Of a stretch of 64,000 nucleotides of DNA, positions 17,332 to 25,933 are shown in pieces. How positions within the stretch are numbered: the first letter of the stretch is position 1; every line of letters starts with the position of its first letter. Under the pieces are notes generated by a model. The model saw nothing but the letters and a program-made list of their open reading frames with translations, had not been told where the DNA came from and did no database searches. Source of the stretch: Sporomusa ovata DSM 2662 (GTDB taxonomy: Bacteria; Bacillota; Negativicutes; Sporomusales; Sporomusaceae); the NCBI RefSeq assembly GCF_000445445.1, contig NZ_ASXP01000002.1, positions 682,001-746,000 on the forward strand. Direction: 5' to 3'. A program made the translations under genes and the position numbers.

Positions 17332-17874
17332 ATGATAGGAGATATTAAGACAAGTAGATTAATTATTAGGAATTTTGTCGTTGATGACTGGAAAGATTTA
17401 CAGGAAATCGTTGTTAGCAAGGAAGCATCGGAATATGCAGTTTATGACTACCAGTTTCCTACATTAGATAATGAGGTGCAAGGAATTACTAAGAGGTTTG
17501 CTAATGGGGATAGGTTTTTAGCGGTATGCAAATTGTCAGATAACAAAGTTATTGGATATATTTCTTTGAAAGGCAGCAATGACAAGGTAATGGATTTTGG
17601 TTATTGCTTTAACTCTGTCTATCAAGGTAAGGGTTATGCCACTGAAGCATCTATTGCTATAATTAATTATGCATTTAGTACTTTATATGTCGAAAGATTA
17701 ACAAGTGGAATTGCAATTTTAAATTATCCGTCGTGTAAGTTGTTAAATAAGCTGGGTTTTTGCAAGACAGGTGAAAGTATTAGTTCATTTAGGAAAACCC
17801 TGAAAGGGAATCCAATAGAATTTGTTGGTGCATCATTCATACTGGAAAAAGATAGTTGGTCGAAACATGGCTAA
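17332..17874 (+). CDS. GNAT-family N-acetyltransferase (RimJ/RimL type)
   Basis: A 180-residue acetyltransferase. It opens with the family phrase IKTSRLIIRNFVVDDWKDL, contains the acetyl-CoA loop NSVYQGKGYATEA, and has the downstream strand-helix NYPSCKLLNKLGF. It transfers acetyl from acetyl-CoA to an amine, either a protein N-terminus or a small molecule; the substrate cannot be read. The base composition is A+T-rich compared with the cydAB region. It stands alone, behind a 440-base gene-free stretch, which fits acquired cargo. Confidence 0.85.
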   Translation: MIGDIKTSRLIIRNFVVDDWKDLQEIVVSKEASEYAVYDYQFPTLDNEVQGITKRFANGDRFLAVCKLSDNKVIGYISLKGSNDKVMDFGYCFNSVYQGKGYATEASIAIINYAFSTLYVERLTSGIAILNYPSCKLLNKLGFCKTGESISSFRKTLKGNPIEFVGASFILEKDSWSKHG

Positions 17875-17958
17875 GATATATATACTTGGGAGACCACTGC
17901 CTGCTATTTACCCGGAGCAAGTAAGGTTGACAGGCGATAAGAGGGATGTCGAGGGGAG

Positions 17959-17997
17959 GGGGTTATTGACATAAGTTATGCTTTGAGTAAGCGCGAC
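17959..17997. repeat. 39-base dispersed repeat, copy A
   Basis: GGGGTTATTGAC followed by AAGTTATGCTTTGAGTAAGC. It matches 28222-28260 at about 35 of 39 positions. The origin is unknown. Confidence 0.6.
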
Positions 17998-18051
17998 GGG
18001 AAAAGACAAGCATTCCTGTAATGCGTGAAATGAACGTTGAAAAATAAAAAA

Positions 18052-18110
18052 CCCCCTGATATGATTTATGTGTGCCTCGCGAACGCACAAAAATCATAAA
18101 AAACAGGAGG
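18052..18110 (+). promoter_or_regulatory. Hairpin sequestering the ribosome-binding site of the IS110-type transposase
   Basis: Nested arms CCCCCTG/CAGGAGG, ATGATTT/AAATCAT and TGTGC/GCACA form a long interrupted stem. The 3' arm contains the AGGAGG used by the GTG at 18120. IS110-group elements encode their bridge RNA in this upstream position, so the stem could also be part of one. Confidence 0.5.
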
Positions 18111-18119
18111 TTGTAAGCA

Positions 18120-18528
18120 GTGAAGAACCGCAACGATCAAAAATTAGAAGCAATAACGCCAAGTACACTGATTGTTGGAGTAGATATTGCGAAAGAATTG
18201 CATTGGGCAAGGTTTGTGGATTATCGAGGTTTGGAATTAGGAAAAGCCCTGAAATTCCGAAACGACAAAAACGGCTTTGAAAGTATTTTAGCAAGTATTG
18301 AAGCAAATTGCAAACACAGAAGATGGACTGAAGTTATCGTAGGGCTGGAACCGACAGGGCACTACTGGAAGCCGCTTGCAAACTACTTGATAAATGCATG
18401 GAATAACGGTGGTAATGGTCAATCCTTATCATACAAAACGGGCAAAGGAACTTAACGATAACAGCCCGACAAAGAGTGATAAAAAAGATGCACTAACCAT
18501 AGCAAAACTTGTGCGTGATGGCCGGTAG
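18120..18528 (+). pseudogene. IS110-family transposase, 5' fragment with frameshift
   Basis: The N-terminal RuvC-like DEDD domain is recognisable: LIVGVDIAKELHWARFVD and VIVGLEPTGHYWKPLANYL. Near 18400 the frame shifts. The original reading continues in another frame as ITVVMVNPYHTKRAKELNDN and PTKSDKKDALTIAKLVRDGR, then stops at the edge of a second inserted element. The C-terminal serine-containing domain is missing, so the copy is dead. Start GTG with AGGAGG 9 bases upstream. Confidence 0.85.
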
Positions 18529-18730
18529 AATCAAAGGGACGGTTCCATTGCTTCCATTCTTCTTTTATGCTAAACTGAAGGAAAAAGATGACGGAGGAGG
18601 AAAATGCTAAGAACTGCAAGAAAGAAAAGTAATAGCGGAATCTATCATGTTATAGTAAGGGGAATCAACCGGCAGGATATTTTTCACGAAGAGGAAGACT
18701 ATAGGAGCAAAAGAACCGTCCCAATGATTC
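18528..18730. mobile_element. RAYT/Y1-type element, internally deleted, with terminal inverted repeats
   Basis: The left end GAATCAAAGGGACGGTTCC (18528 on) mirrors the right end GGAACCGTCCC-type sequence (18705-18730: AAAAGAACCGTCCCAATGATTC region inverted) over about 26 bases with few mismatches. Inside is only the start of a REP-associated tyrosine transposase. It abuts the point where the IS110 reading frame ends, as if inserted there. Confidence 0.65.
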
Positions 18731-18771
18731 CCATACCGGCCAAGGCAATATTGCAGCCGATAAACGATTAA
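18604..18771 (+). pseudogene. Truncated REP-associated (Y1) transposase
   Basis: The start MLRTARKKSNSGIYHVIVRG then INRQDIFHEEEDY is the N-terminus of the REP-associated Y1 transposase family. The frame then runs directly into the right inverted repeat and out of the element, stopping after 55 codons. The histidine-hydrophobic-histidine motif and the catalytic tyrosine are absent. Ribosome site GGAGGAAA precedes the ATG. Confidence 0.75.
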
Positions 18772-18805
18772 TGGTGTGTAACAGAATAGCAGTACAAAAG
18801 TAAGA

Positions 18806-18833
18806 CCTATCAGCCGTGAAGGAAGCTGATAGG
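18806..18833 (+). terminator. Hairpin, possible terminator of the IS remnants
   Basis: CCTATCAGC and GCTGATAGG form a perfect 9-base stem with a 10-base loop. The following bases are pyrimidine-rich (CCTTCTGCTTTT) rather than a pure T run. Confidence 0.4.
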
Positions 18834-18957
18834 CCTTCTGCTTTTGCTGTACTATTCCTAAGAGAGGGAGATAAGAAATGCAAAAAATGGCTCATGTGAG
18901 AAAGATACAAAGCCTAGATGCTTTGCAGTTAGGCCAGCTTGGTGACGGGGGTGGTAA

Positions 18958-19398
18958 ATGTCAATGGCAATAAGTAAGGACTGCATTCGTATTCGGATTA
19001 TCAGGGTGTCTTCGCCGGACGTTTGGTACGCCAAGAAGATCGGCCAGGAATTTCAGGTGCTGTCGGAAAGAAAGGATTCTTATCGGGTAAACGTGGGCGA
19101 TCCGGCGGCTCATTACGTGGCCAAGCGGGATTGTGAGATTATTAGTAAGGATCAGCGGACATATTTCGGCGATATGGACAGTGTTACTGATGATGAGTGG
19201 ATTGATGCTGCTATGGACAGTGATGATGAATATTTGCTACAGTATGCCATCATAGGCGAAACCATCTATTACCGATTGCTTGGTGAAAATGACGATGTGG
19301 TTGAACATGGAGTGATTTCAAAAACAGCCTTTATGAAGCTTTTTCGCGAGGATTTGTCTGGATTAATGGTTCTAACAGGAGGAATTAAAGTATGGTAA
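18958..19398 (+). CDS. Hypothetical protein upstream of a DUF1643 gene
   Basis: A 146-residue acidic protein I do not recognise. It starts MSMAISKDCIRIRIIRV and looks beta-rich in the first half (FQVLSERKDSYRVN, HYVAKRDCEIIS) with an acidic middle (TDDEWIDAAMDSDDEYLLQ). It has no signal peptide or membrane segment. Its last codons overlap the DUF1643 gene by 7 bases, so the two are co-translated. A short frame (18874-18969) runs just upstream and is probably not a gene. Confidence 0.65.
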   Translation: MSMAISKDCIRIRIIRVSSPDVWYAKKIGQEFQVLSERKDSYRVNVGDPAAHYVAKRDCEIISKDQRTYFGDMDSVTDDEWIDAAMDSDDEYLLQYAIIGETIYYRLLGENDDVVEHGVISKTAFMKLFREDLSGLMVLTGGIKVW

Positions 19399-19907
19399 CG
19401 GATAAGAGTGTAGTTAAAACGGAAGCGGTATTCTCTGAAGACCGAAAGCACCGCTACTTGCTTCGGAAGGAATGGGACAAAAACAAGAAGAAAGCAATGG
19501 TGCTGATGGTTGGTCCCAGTTATGCCGATGGCATGCTGGTTGACCCTACGACCATGTATGTATTGAATAATCTGTACCGCATGGATTTTGGCACTGCGGA
19601 AATCGTCAATCTCTTTTCGGCTGTTGACGGCAGAAAGAGCATGAAGGATGAAGTCGAACAGAAGAATTTGGAACAGATTTTAGCCTCGGCAGCGCGTGTG
19701 GACGCAATCATCATTGCCTGGGGCAAAGCGGGAGATACCAGTAAGGCTGTTCAGAAACGACAGGAATATTTTCTGGAGAAGCTAGGAGAGTTTACGGACA
19801 AAATGCAGGTGATCGGCTTTCATCCGTTGTTTCCGCGAATGCGCCTGAGTTGGAAACTAGAAAGGTTCTCAGTGAAGTCTGTAACAGAAGTTGATACGAA
19901 TCCGTGA
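19392..19907 (+). CDS. DUF1643 family protein
   Basis: A 171-residue protein with the DUF1643 pattern: KKAMVLMVGPSYADG, a central NLYRMDFGTAEIVNLFSA, and IIIAWGKAG. The family is common on plasmids and phage-like regions; its activity is not established. Translation starts inside the end of the preceding hypothetical gene. A strong terminator follows 17 bases after the stop, so the two genes form a closed unit. The G+C is higher than in the toxin-antitoxin genes that follow. Confidence 0.8.
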   Translation: MVTDKSVVKTEAVFSEDRKHRYLLRKEWDKNKKKAMVLMVGPSYADGMLVDPTTMYVLNNLYRMDFGTAEIVNLFSAVDGRKSMKDEVEQKNLEQILASAARVDAIIIAWGKAGDTSKAVQKRQEYFLEKLGEFTDKMQVIGFHPLFPRMRLSWKLERFSVKSVTEVDTNP

Positions 19908-19923
19908 TAGTAAAAATTTTACA

Positions 19924-19968
19924 AACAGCAAAATGGTATCATTTGATACTATTTTGCTGTTTTTTTAT
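19924..19968 (+). terminator. Rho-independent terminator after the DUF1643 gene
   Basis: AACAGCAAAATGGTATCA (19924-19941) pairs with 19944-19961 with a single mismatch, followed by seven T. Confidence 0.9.
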
Positions 19969-20005
19969 AATGGTTTGTATATAATAGTATTAAAGAATAG
20001 CAGCA

Positions 20006-20404
20006 TTGGCGGTGATCGATTTACAGCGGGGATGGACGGAAAGTGAGGAAGATGTTGGGAAATTTCTGCAGAAAGTTAGGGATTTACTTACTGATCCGAA
20101 TAATTTATCTATAGTTCAGAAAACAGGAATTAGAGATAAAACACGAGAGTTTAGAGAAAAATATGGAATTAATCACCAGATGGTTTGTGACGAAATATTG
20201 CGGTTAGATGTTAGCAATTATTCGTATACAGACGATGACCATAATAAAGAGATAGGCGGGGAGTTTCTGATCTTTGGTCAATTTATATTACCGCCTATTG
20301 TAGATAAACCTGTACAAGTATATATTAAACTGAAAATTAGAGGGAGAGTGGTTTGTATGTCATTCCATGAAGCAGAGTTCCCTTTAAATTATCCTTATAA
20401 CTGA
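20006..20404 (+). CDS. MqsR-like RNase toxin candidate
   Basis: A protein of about 132 residues. Its C-terminal half resembles MqsR/RelE-fold interferases (QVYIKLKIRGRVVCMSFHEAE). The start is either TTG (20006) or GTG (20012). No ribosome site is evident, and a TATAAT-like box at about 19977-19982 would put transcription almost at the start codon, so the mRNA may be nearly leaderless. The following gene, 55 bases on, encodes an MqsA-type zinc finger plus Panacea domain, the standard antitoxin partner. The toxin call depends largely on this neighbour. In the MqsR family the toxin cleaves mRNA. Confidence 0.6.
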   Translation: MAVIDLQRGWTESEEDVGKFLQKVRDLLTDPNNLSIVQKTGIRDKTREFREKYGINHQMVCDEILRLDVSNYSYTDDDHNKEIGGEFLIFGQFILPPIVDKPVQVYIKLKIRGRVVCMSFHEAEFPLNYPYN

Positions 20405-20459
20405 GTTTTACACTAAAGAAGAAACGGTTACATCTTGATGTAACCAGGAGGGATGCAAA

Positions 20460-21446
20460 ATGAAAACATACTGCCCTGAATGCGACACTGATAGAGAAGT
20501 AGAACTTCTGGAGAGAGAAGTAGAATCTACAATTGATAATTTAACTTTCAAATATCTTGCAAAAATACCTTATTGCAAGTCATGCGGTAATGAAGTCTAT
20601 ATTGCTGAAATTAGTGACCAAAACTTAAAATTAGCTAATGATCAATACCGTGAGTTAGCGGGGCTAATTAAAGTCGCTGAAATTGAAGAATTACTGGAAA
20701 CCTATGAGATAGGTAAAAAACCGCTAGCTTTTTTGCTGGGGTGGGGGGAAGCTACTATTATAAGGTATCTAGATGGTTTTACTCCACGTAAGATTTATAG
20801 CGATCAACTAAAGGAACTTAAAGATCCGAATAAGATGTTAGAGTTATTTGAGAGAAATAAAAGTAGTCTTTCTGAAGTTGCTCAAAGAAAATTATTTAAT
20901 CGGATTAGTCAATTAATAGATGATTTTAGAGAAGTTGAAGATCATGGCGTAGTCCGTGTTGCCAAATATTTCTTATCTAAGATAGATACTGAAGCTGAAG
21001 AGGTTATTACTCCGCTTAAACTTCAAAAAATTATCTATTATGCTCAAGCCTGGCTCTTAGCTCTAAAGGATAGAACATTCTTTCAAGAAGATTTTCAAGC
21101 ATGGGTACATGGTCCAGTTATTCCTAATCTATATTATCAATATAAAAAACATGGTTATAGCTCTATACCAAAAGTTGAGAACTTTGATGATAATATCTTT
21201 GATGAAGATCAATTAGATGTTTTAGAAATGGTTAAATTTGCATATGTCCGATATGATGCAAAATATCTAGAGGAATTAACACATAGAGAAAATCCATGGA
21301 GAGAAGCGCGCGGAGAATGCAAAGCGGACGAGATATGCAACCGAATCATCAAAAAGGAATCTATAAAAAGTTATTTTAGAGAAGTTAAAGATAGCTTTAA
21401 TATTCAAAGTAAATATGATTTAAAAAATTATATAGCTAGTTTATAG
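20460..21446 (+). CDS. MqsA-like zinc finger, helix-turn-helix and Panacea (DUF4065/SocA-like) antitoxin
   Basis: A 328-residue protein. CPEC (residues 4-7) and CKSC (about 39-42) form an MqsA-type zinc ribbon. A DNA-binding helix-turn-helix follows (KKPLAFLLGWGEATIIRYLDG). A Panacea domain lies at about 165-290, with VRVAKYFLSKI, LKLQKIIYYAQAWLLAL and FQAWVHGPVIPNLYYQYKKHG. Panacea domains neutralise many unrelated toxins, and MqsA-type proteins also repress their own operon. Ribosome site AGGAGGGATG sits just before the ATG. The A+T-rich coding sequence suggests recent acquisition. Confidence 0.88.
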   Translation: MKTYCPECDTDREVELLEREVESTIDNLTFKYLAKIPYCKSCGNEVYIAEISDQNLKLANDQYRELAGLIKVAEIEELLETYEIGKKPLAFLLGWGEATIIRYLDGFTPRKIYSDQLKELKDPNKMLELFERNKSSLSEVAQRKLFNRISQLIDDFREVEDHGVVRVAKYFLSKIDTEAEEVITPLKLQKIIYYAQAWLLALKDRTFFQEDFQAWVHGPVIPNLYYQYKKHGYSSIPKVENFDDNIFDEDQLDVLEMVKFAYVRYDAKYLEELTHRENPWREARGECKADEICNRIIKKESIKSYFREVKDSFNIQSKYDLKNYIASL

Positions 21447-21592
21447 AATCTTTAAGCTAGAAATATATATCCTGGAATATATTTCTAGCTTATTTTGGCT
21501 ACTTATGTAAGAATAAAGTGGATTAAAAAAAATCTTATGAAAATGTAAATAAACAAGTATAATGTTTATAGTTAGTAGGGGAGGTAAATAGT

Positions 21593-22171
21593 ATGATAAA
21601 TTACAAACCTGTTGAATATTTGCATAGAGCAGAAACAGGTTCAACAGTATTGAAAGTAAAAGATAAAAATAGTGATAAATTTTATGCTTTAAAATTGATT
21701 GGTCCGCTAACTGATAATTTAAAAAATTTGATTTTCAAAAGAGAAATAAATGCCTTAAAGATTTTGAATAAATATGATGATATTGTAAAAATTTATGATG
21801 CAGATATACATATGACTTTTGAGAATAAAGCAAATTTAGGTGGTATACTTTTAGAATTTGTAGAAGGTGAAACGTTAGAACAAGTAGATTTGTCTGAGCT
21901 TTCCGAGTTAAAAAAACAGGATTTATGTTTGCAAATCTTAAGAGCAGTCGCGAATGCCCATAATAATAGCATTATACATCGTGACATTAAACCAGATAAT
22001 ATTATGTATTTAAATGGGAAAGTAAAAGTTATTGACTTTGGAAGTAGTAAAATTAAATCAATTATAGAAAAAGAAACTACTGCACCAATGTTTTCTCAGT
22101 ACTATTCTGCACCTGAAGTTGTAGCGGGCGGAGAAACTACGGAAGCAAGTGATATTTATTCTTTAGGTGCA
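21593..22171 (+). pseudogene. Ser/Thr protein kinase domain, truncated by the IS21 remnant
   Basis: The frame begins with a good ATG (GGGGAGG upstream) and shows a eukaryote-like kinase: ALKLIG with the ATP lysine, the catalytic loop IIHRDIKPDNIMYLNG, KVIDFGSS, and YYSAPEV. It breaks off in the conserved SDIYSLGAV, where IS21 transposase sequence begins; the frame ends 20 bases into that sequence. About a third of the kinase is lost. Together with the SF1 helicase fragment at 23655-24092 it is most likely the front of one long kinase-helicase gene. Strongly A+T-rich. Confidence 0.85.
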
Positions 22172-23213
22172 GTCCGTAAAAAAATACTGTGAAGGCGCTA
22201 CTCATCCAGAAGTGCGAAAAAACTACCAAAGAGAACCTGATATCATTACTGATAATATCAAAGCTTTTATTCTTGGTTGCTTCAAAGAAGACGAGGATGA
22301 AAACTTAAAAAAGCAAAAACACTCAGCAAAGAAGATTTATGATCGATTAGTTGCCGAAAAGAAGTTCATAGGCGCATATTCCACAATACGTGCAACAGTT
22401 AGAAGTCTTAGAGCTGAAAGAACGGTTCCACCGCAAAGCAGTATCCCACTTTCTTACGCACCTGGCGAGGCTGTTCAAATTGACTGGGGTGAAGCGACCG
22501 TACAACTGCGGTTGCCCGCCTTTAATCATTACAGTGGTGTCATACGTCAGCTGGGAAGCAATAAAAGCTATGAAGAATTTCTTATCGCCCTGATGAAGAT
22601 GGAGCTTGATTCCCGTATGGACAGTAGCCAGAAGCGCAAGATTAGAACCGCAACTTTTCCGTATATGAAAACCATTGACGAACTTGATTGCAGTTGTTTC
22701 GAGCACCTTACCGAAGCTTTTATTCATGAGCTTGCCAGTTGTGATTTCGTCAGCAAACGGCAGAACATAGTGATGATTGGGAACCCTGGGACTGGCAAAT
22801 CGCACCTTAGTATTGCCATTGGAGTCAAGGTCTGTACGCAGGGTATGAACGTAAAGTTTTATACGGCAGCCAATCTTTCTAATGAACTCATTGAAGCCCA
22901 GGAATACAAGAAACTTATCAAAATAGAGAAGCAACTTTCAAAAATTGACCTACTGATTATTGATGAGCTTAGCTACCTTACATTTAACCGTCATCAGTCA
23001 GAATTACTATTCAAAGTCGTTGCTGATAGAGCCGAACGCCGCAGCGTTATCGTATCCACAAATTTAAAGTTCTCAGATTGGATTACGATGTTTGAAAATA
23101 CAACAATGGTGACAGCCTTAATTGATCGTTTGACATTTAGATCCCATGTATTAAACATGAACTCTGACCACCCTTACAGAGCAGAACATTCCAACAAAGT
23201 ATTTAGTGCATAA
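22167..23213 (+). pseudogene. IstA-IstB fusion created by deletion within the IS21 element
   Basis: The first ~110 residues are IstA: KHSAKKIYDRLVAEKKFIGA and APGEAVQIDWGEATVQ, the latter bearing the first catalytic aspartate. At about base 22505 the frame switches without interruption to IstB from LRLPAF onward, with Walker A GNPGTGKSH and Walker B LLIIDELSYL. IstA's remaining catalytic residues and IstB's first few residues are gone. The ATPase part is otherwise full-length, so an IstB-like product could be made from an internal start. Confidence 0.8.
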
Positions 23214-23245
23214 TGAATTCTAATATATGATAAAGGGAGATAACC

Positions 23246-23434
23246 ATGATTGTAACTGAAAAATACATCCGTGATTTGAGAGAAAAATCCTTCATTAATA
23301 TATCTGAAGAGACCGAGAAATACATTCTTGAACAGTTTGGGAAGGAACCTGAACCAGATGAGGACGGATGCAGCTATGAATATACAGAGCAAGACCTTTG
23401 GGAACAGATCAGGAAAATTATCAGCAATCAATAA
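23246..23434 (+). CDS. Small accessory protein at the end of the IS21 element
   Basis: A 62-residue acidic protein (MIVTEKYIRDLREKSFINIS) behind a clear AAGGGAGA ribosome site, located between istB and the right-end repeats. Small ORFs in this position occur in some IS21 relatives; the function is unknown. Confidence 0.6.
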   Translation: MIVTEKYIRDLREKSFINISEETEKYILEQFGKEPEPDEDGCSYEYTEQDLWEQIRKIISNQ

Positions 23435-23490
23435 ATAATTAACTACAGGGGAAATGCTGCATGATCGGTATTTCCCTAAATGTAAGTGCT

Positions 23491-23600
23491 AAGTGGTAAA
23501 CTTTTTCATTGTCAAAAATACATATGCGGTAAACTTTTTCAATATCACTACTGGTAAACTAATTTAGTATCAAGTGGTAAAGAAATTCATTGACATTCAC
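23491..23600. repeat. Right-end multiple repeats of the IS21 element
   Basis: Four spaced copies of (G/C)(T/C)GGTAAACTTTTTCATTG-like sequence begin near 23493, 23525, 23551 and 23574, the last followed by GACATTCACA. Repeated transposase-binding sites at the ends are typical of IS21. Confidence 0.75.
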
Positions 23601-23654
23601 AGACTACCTAGTTATATCAAGGCTTACCTGCCTAATTTACGCTGCGAAAGTTGA

Positions 23655-24092
23655 GTTACTGAAAATAAAATCATCAAAAATATTTTAGGAGAAATGAATA
23701 ATTTACCTAAGGCTAATAAATTAGATATTGGAATAATTACAGGATATAGTGCTCAAAAGGATTTGATTAAAAAATCTGTTAATAATGGTAATTATTGCAA
23801 TATCGGAAAAATTGATATCAATACTTTGGATGCTTTTCAAGGCCGTGAAAATGATATTATTATTTATAGTACTGTAAGAACAAGCAAGAGTATTGGCTTC
23901 CAAAAAGAAAAAGAAAGAATTAACGTTGCTTTTTCAAGGGCAAAAAAATTATTAATTGTTTGTGGAGATATAGACTTCTTTTATACCTGGGATGATGGCG
24001 AGAATAAATATGTCGAAGTTATCGACTATATTAGACAAAACTCGAATAGCTGTAAAATCATAGATTTAGTTGAAGGTGACTTGAGTGAATAA
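23655..24092 (+). pseudogene. C-terminal fragment of an SF1 (Upf1/COG1112-type) helicase
   Basis: The open frame starts without a proper beginning just after the IS end. It contains the final helicase motifs of superfamily 1: IGIITGYSAQKDLI, IDTLDAFQGRE-like INTLDAFQGREND, and INVAFSRAKKLLIVCGD. The N-terminal motifs, including Walker A and B, are absent. Its stop overlaps the next gene. Read together with the kinase fragment at 21593 it is likely the tail of one kinase-helicase protein, a build described for Mokosh-type anti-phage systems. Confidence 0.8.
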
Positions 24093-25386
24093 GTATATCG
24101 AGAAAATATTTAATGATTTTGTTCCTGATAATAAAGGTTATGTATATATAGGCGAAGAGAATATTTTTATTCCTATTTATCGTATTACGCTCACAATAAC
24201 AAAAAGAAAACAAACGAGACTAAATTTAGTGGAAGAAATGGTTTTACGAATAACAAACTGTGGCGTTAGCGATATTGGTGAAATTGCAGGAGTGTTAGGA
24301 TTAACAAGAGAAATTCTCGATGTTACAATTGGAGATCTTTACATTAAAAATCTCGCATATCCTGCATCTAACAAGTGCTATCTAATGAGAGAAGGACGGG
24401 AAGTTCTCAAGAATCTAGAAGCTTCTAAGAAAGAAACTGATATAATCAGAAATATTTACATAAATGCTGTAACTAAAGATATTCTTAAAGAAAAAATTAA
24501 CTGCATTGACTATTGTATAGATAATGATCATAAAATGCATCATACATTTGATGGAATTGACTTAGACTTTTATAGAAGTAGAATTGCTGAAATTAGAGAA
24601 ATTTTTGATAAAGAAAATGAAATTTATAGTATCGATAGCAATCAAATCCCTGATGAGTTAATTAGTATAGATAATGTTGAAGATATTAATGTCTGTTTCT
24701 TAAAAATTCCGTTACTTATATATGTGAGTGAAAATGGTATGGATCTAGACTTAATATCCTCAGATAAAAAATCCAATAATTTACTAGAAAGTATTAAAGG
24801 TAATATTCTTGATCAAATTAGAAATCATAAGCTTTTAAAAAAAGTTTTTACTAAATTTAATATTAGTAAAATGGAAAGCCCTTCAGGTAACTTTGAGAAT
24901 ATGGATGAATTAAAAATATTAATTAATAAATATGTAACAGACAAAAATAATCAAAGTAGTTATTATGATCTGATTACTAGAAAAGTTTTTAGTAATAGAA
25001 TACTAATAGAACGTGAATTAGAAAAACTATTTGAGCTTTGTCTGCAAGAGGGGCGGAAAATAACATTTTTTCTAGATAAATTAGATTATTGGTCTAAAAA
25101 CTCTAGATTTATACATTTACTTACTTTGATTCCAACAAATACCCAATATTCTATTAATTACAATAGTGTATATAACAAGAGTTTATCTGAAAGCAGGTTA
25201 AAGAGATCTGTTCCAGATGTTACTAAAAATGATATAAATAAAGTTTCACATAATGAGTGGTTTAAAATAGTGTTTGAAGATAGACTAGAGATAATAGGAT
25301 ATGCACAAAGCTGCAAAGCGGTAAACTCTAGTACATGGATAATAAAATGCGCATATTTTTTGCGAATGCTAAATGAAACAAATTAG
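24085..25386 (+). CDS. Winged-helix protein, partner of the broken kinase-helicase
   Basis: A 433-residue protein, start GTG overlapping the helicase stop by 8 bases, so it was co-translated with it. Residues 40-110 look like a winged helix (LVEEMVLRITNCGVSDIGEI, REILDVTIGDLYIKNL). The C-terminal half is unassigned; I could not see an HKD phospholipase-D motif, although many proteins with this N-terminus beside such helicases are PLD-like nucleases. It is full of A+T-rich codons like its neighbours. It appears intact but has lost its partner. A defence role is inferred from context only. Confidence 0.7.
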   Translation: MNKYIEKIFNDFVPDNKGYVYIGEENIFIPIYRITLTITKRKQTRLNLVEEMVLRITNCGVSDIGEIAGVLGLTREILDVTIGDLYIKNLAYPASNKCYLMREGREVLKNLEASKKETDIIRNIYINAVTKDILKEKINCIDYCIDNDHKMHHTFDGIDLDFYRSRIAEIREIFDKENEIYSIDSNQIPDELISIDNVEDINVCFLKIPLLIYVSENGMDLDLISSDKKSNNLLESIKGNILDQIRNHKLLKKVFTKFNISKMESPSGNFENMDELKILINKYVTDKNNQSSYYDLITRKVFSNRILIERELEKLFELCLQEGRKITFFLDKLDYWSKNSRFIHLLTLIPTNTQYSINYNSVYNKSLSESRLKRSVPDVTKNDINKVSHNEWFKIVFEDRLEIIGYAQSCKAVNSSTWIIKCAYFLRMLNETN

Positions 25387-25543
25387 GAACTTAAGAAATA
25401 GTTTATTTGATATGTTACTATGTTTTTGTATTTAAAGTGGATTCATAATAAATTCACTGTTATGCTCGATGCGGAGATCGTAACCACCAATAATGTGTTG
25501 CTCTTTGAGACTATGTCCTCAAGTAAGTATGAAGAAAGTTCAG

Positions 25544-25572
25544 GGCAATGAGGGCAGACCTCATTGCCTTTT
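25544..25572 (+). terminator. Rho-independent terminator
   Basis: GGCAATGAGG and CCTCATTGCC form a perfect 10-base stem with a 5-base loop, followed by TTTTCC. The rest of 25387-25933 holds a repeat copy and no gene that I can see. Confidence 0.75.
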
Positions 25573-25588
25573 CCAGCACCGTTTGACC

Positions 25589-25673
25589 TGATACGGAGAA
25601 TCGTACCATTGGTAACAGCGAAAAAAATGACTTCCTGCCAAATTATTGTATATTTGGCAGGAGTTCTTGTATT
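25589..25673. repeat. Intergenic terminator-bearing repeat, copy 2
   Basis: GATACGGAGAATCGTACC, ATTGGTAACAGCGAAAA, then hairpin TTCCTGCCAAAT/ATTTGGCAGGAG. The first 18 bases form their own small stem. Confidence 0.8.
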
Positions 25674-25933
25674 ATATGGTAAATATTAAGTAGGTATTTT
25701 TTAATTTTTACTTGTGTTCTGGCATTTGCAAATATATTATAAATATGTAGACAAAATTGTGAAAATTATAAAACAATAAAAAGATGCAAGCTAAACAAAA
25801 TAACTGAAACTGAGATTAACAATTGCTGTGGCCTTCAACTATTAGAGAAGTTAAGGTCTGTGGTCTGGCTTAATGTCAGATACCAAGCGGGTGAGAGTGC
25901 CAGATGAATTTAGAAAAATGGGGGTAGAAATTT

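Larger units (their letters stand above)
22172..23601 (+). mobile_element. IS21-family element, deleted remnant
   Basis: The left end and the start of istA are missing. The middle is deleted so that istA and istB are joined in frame. The right end is intact: a small accessory ORF and four tandem GGTAAA-type repeats end near 23601. The remnant separates a kinase fragment from a helicase fragment. Confidence 0.8.

Noticed and set aside
18874..18969. 31-codon frame before the hypothetical/DUF1643 pair
   Set aside because: It has an acceptable ribosome site but overlaps the next gene and shows no family resemblance.
22172..23601. IS21 element as a live transposon
   Set aside because: The left end and most of istA are missing, so it cannot move by itself.
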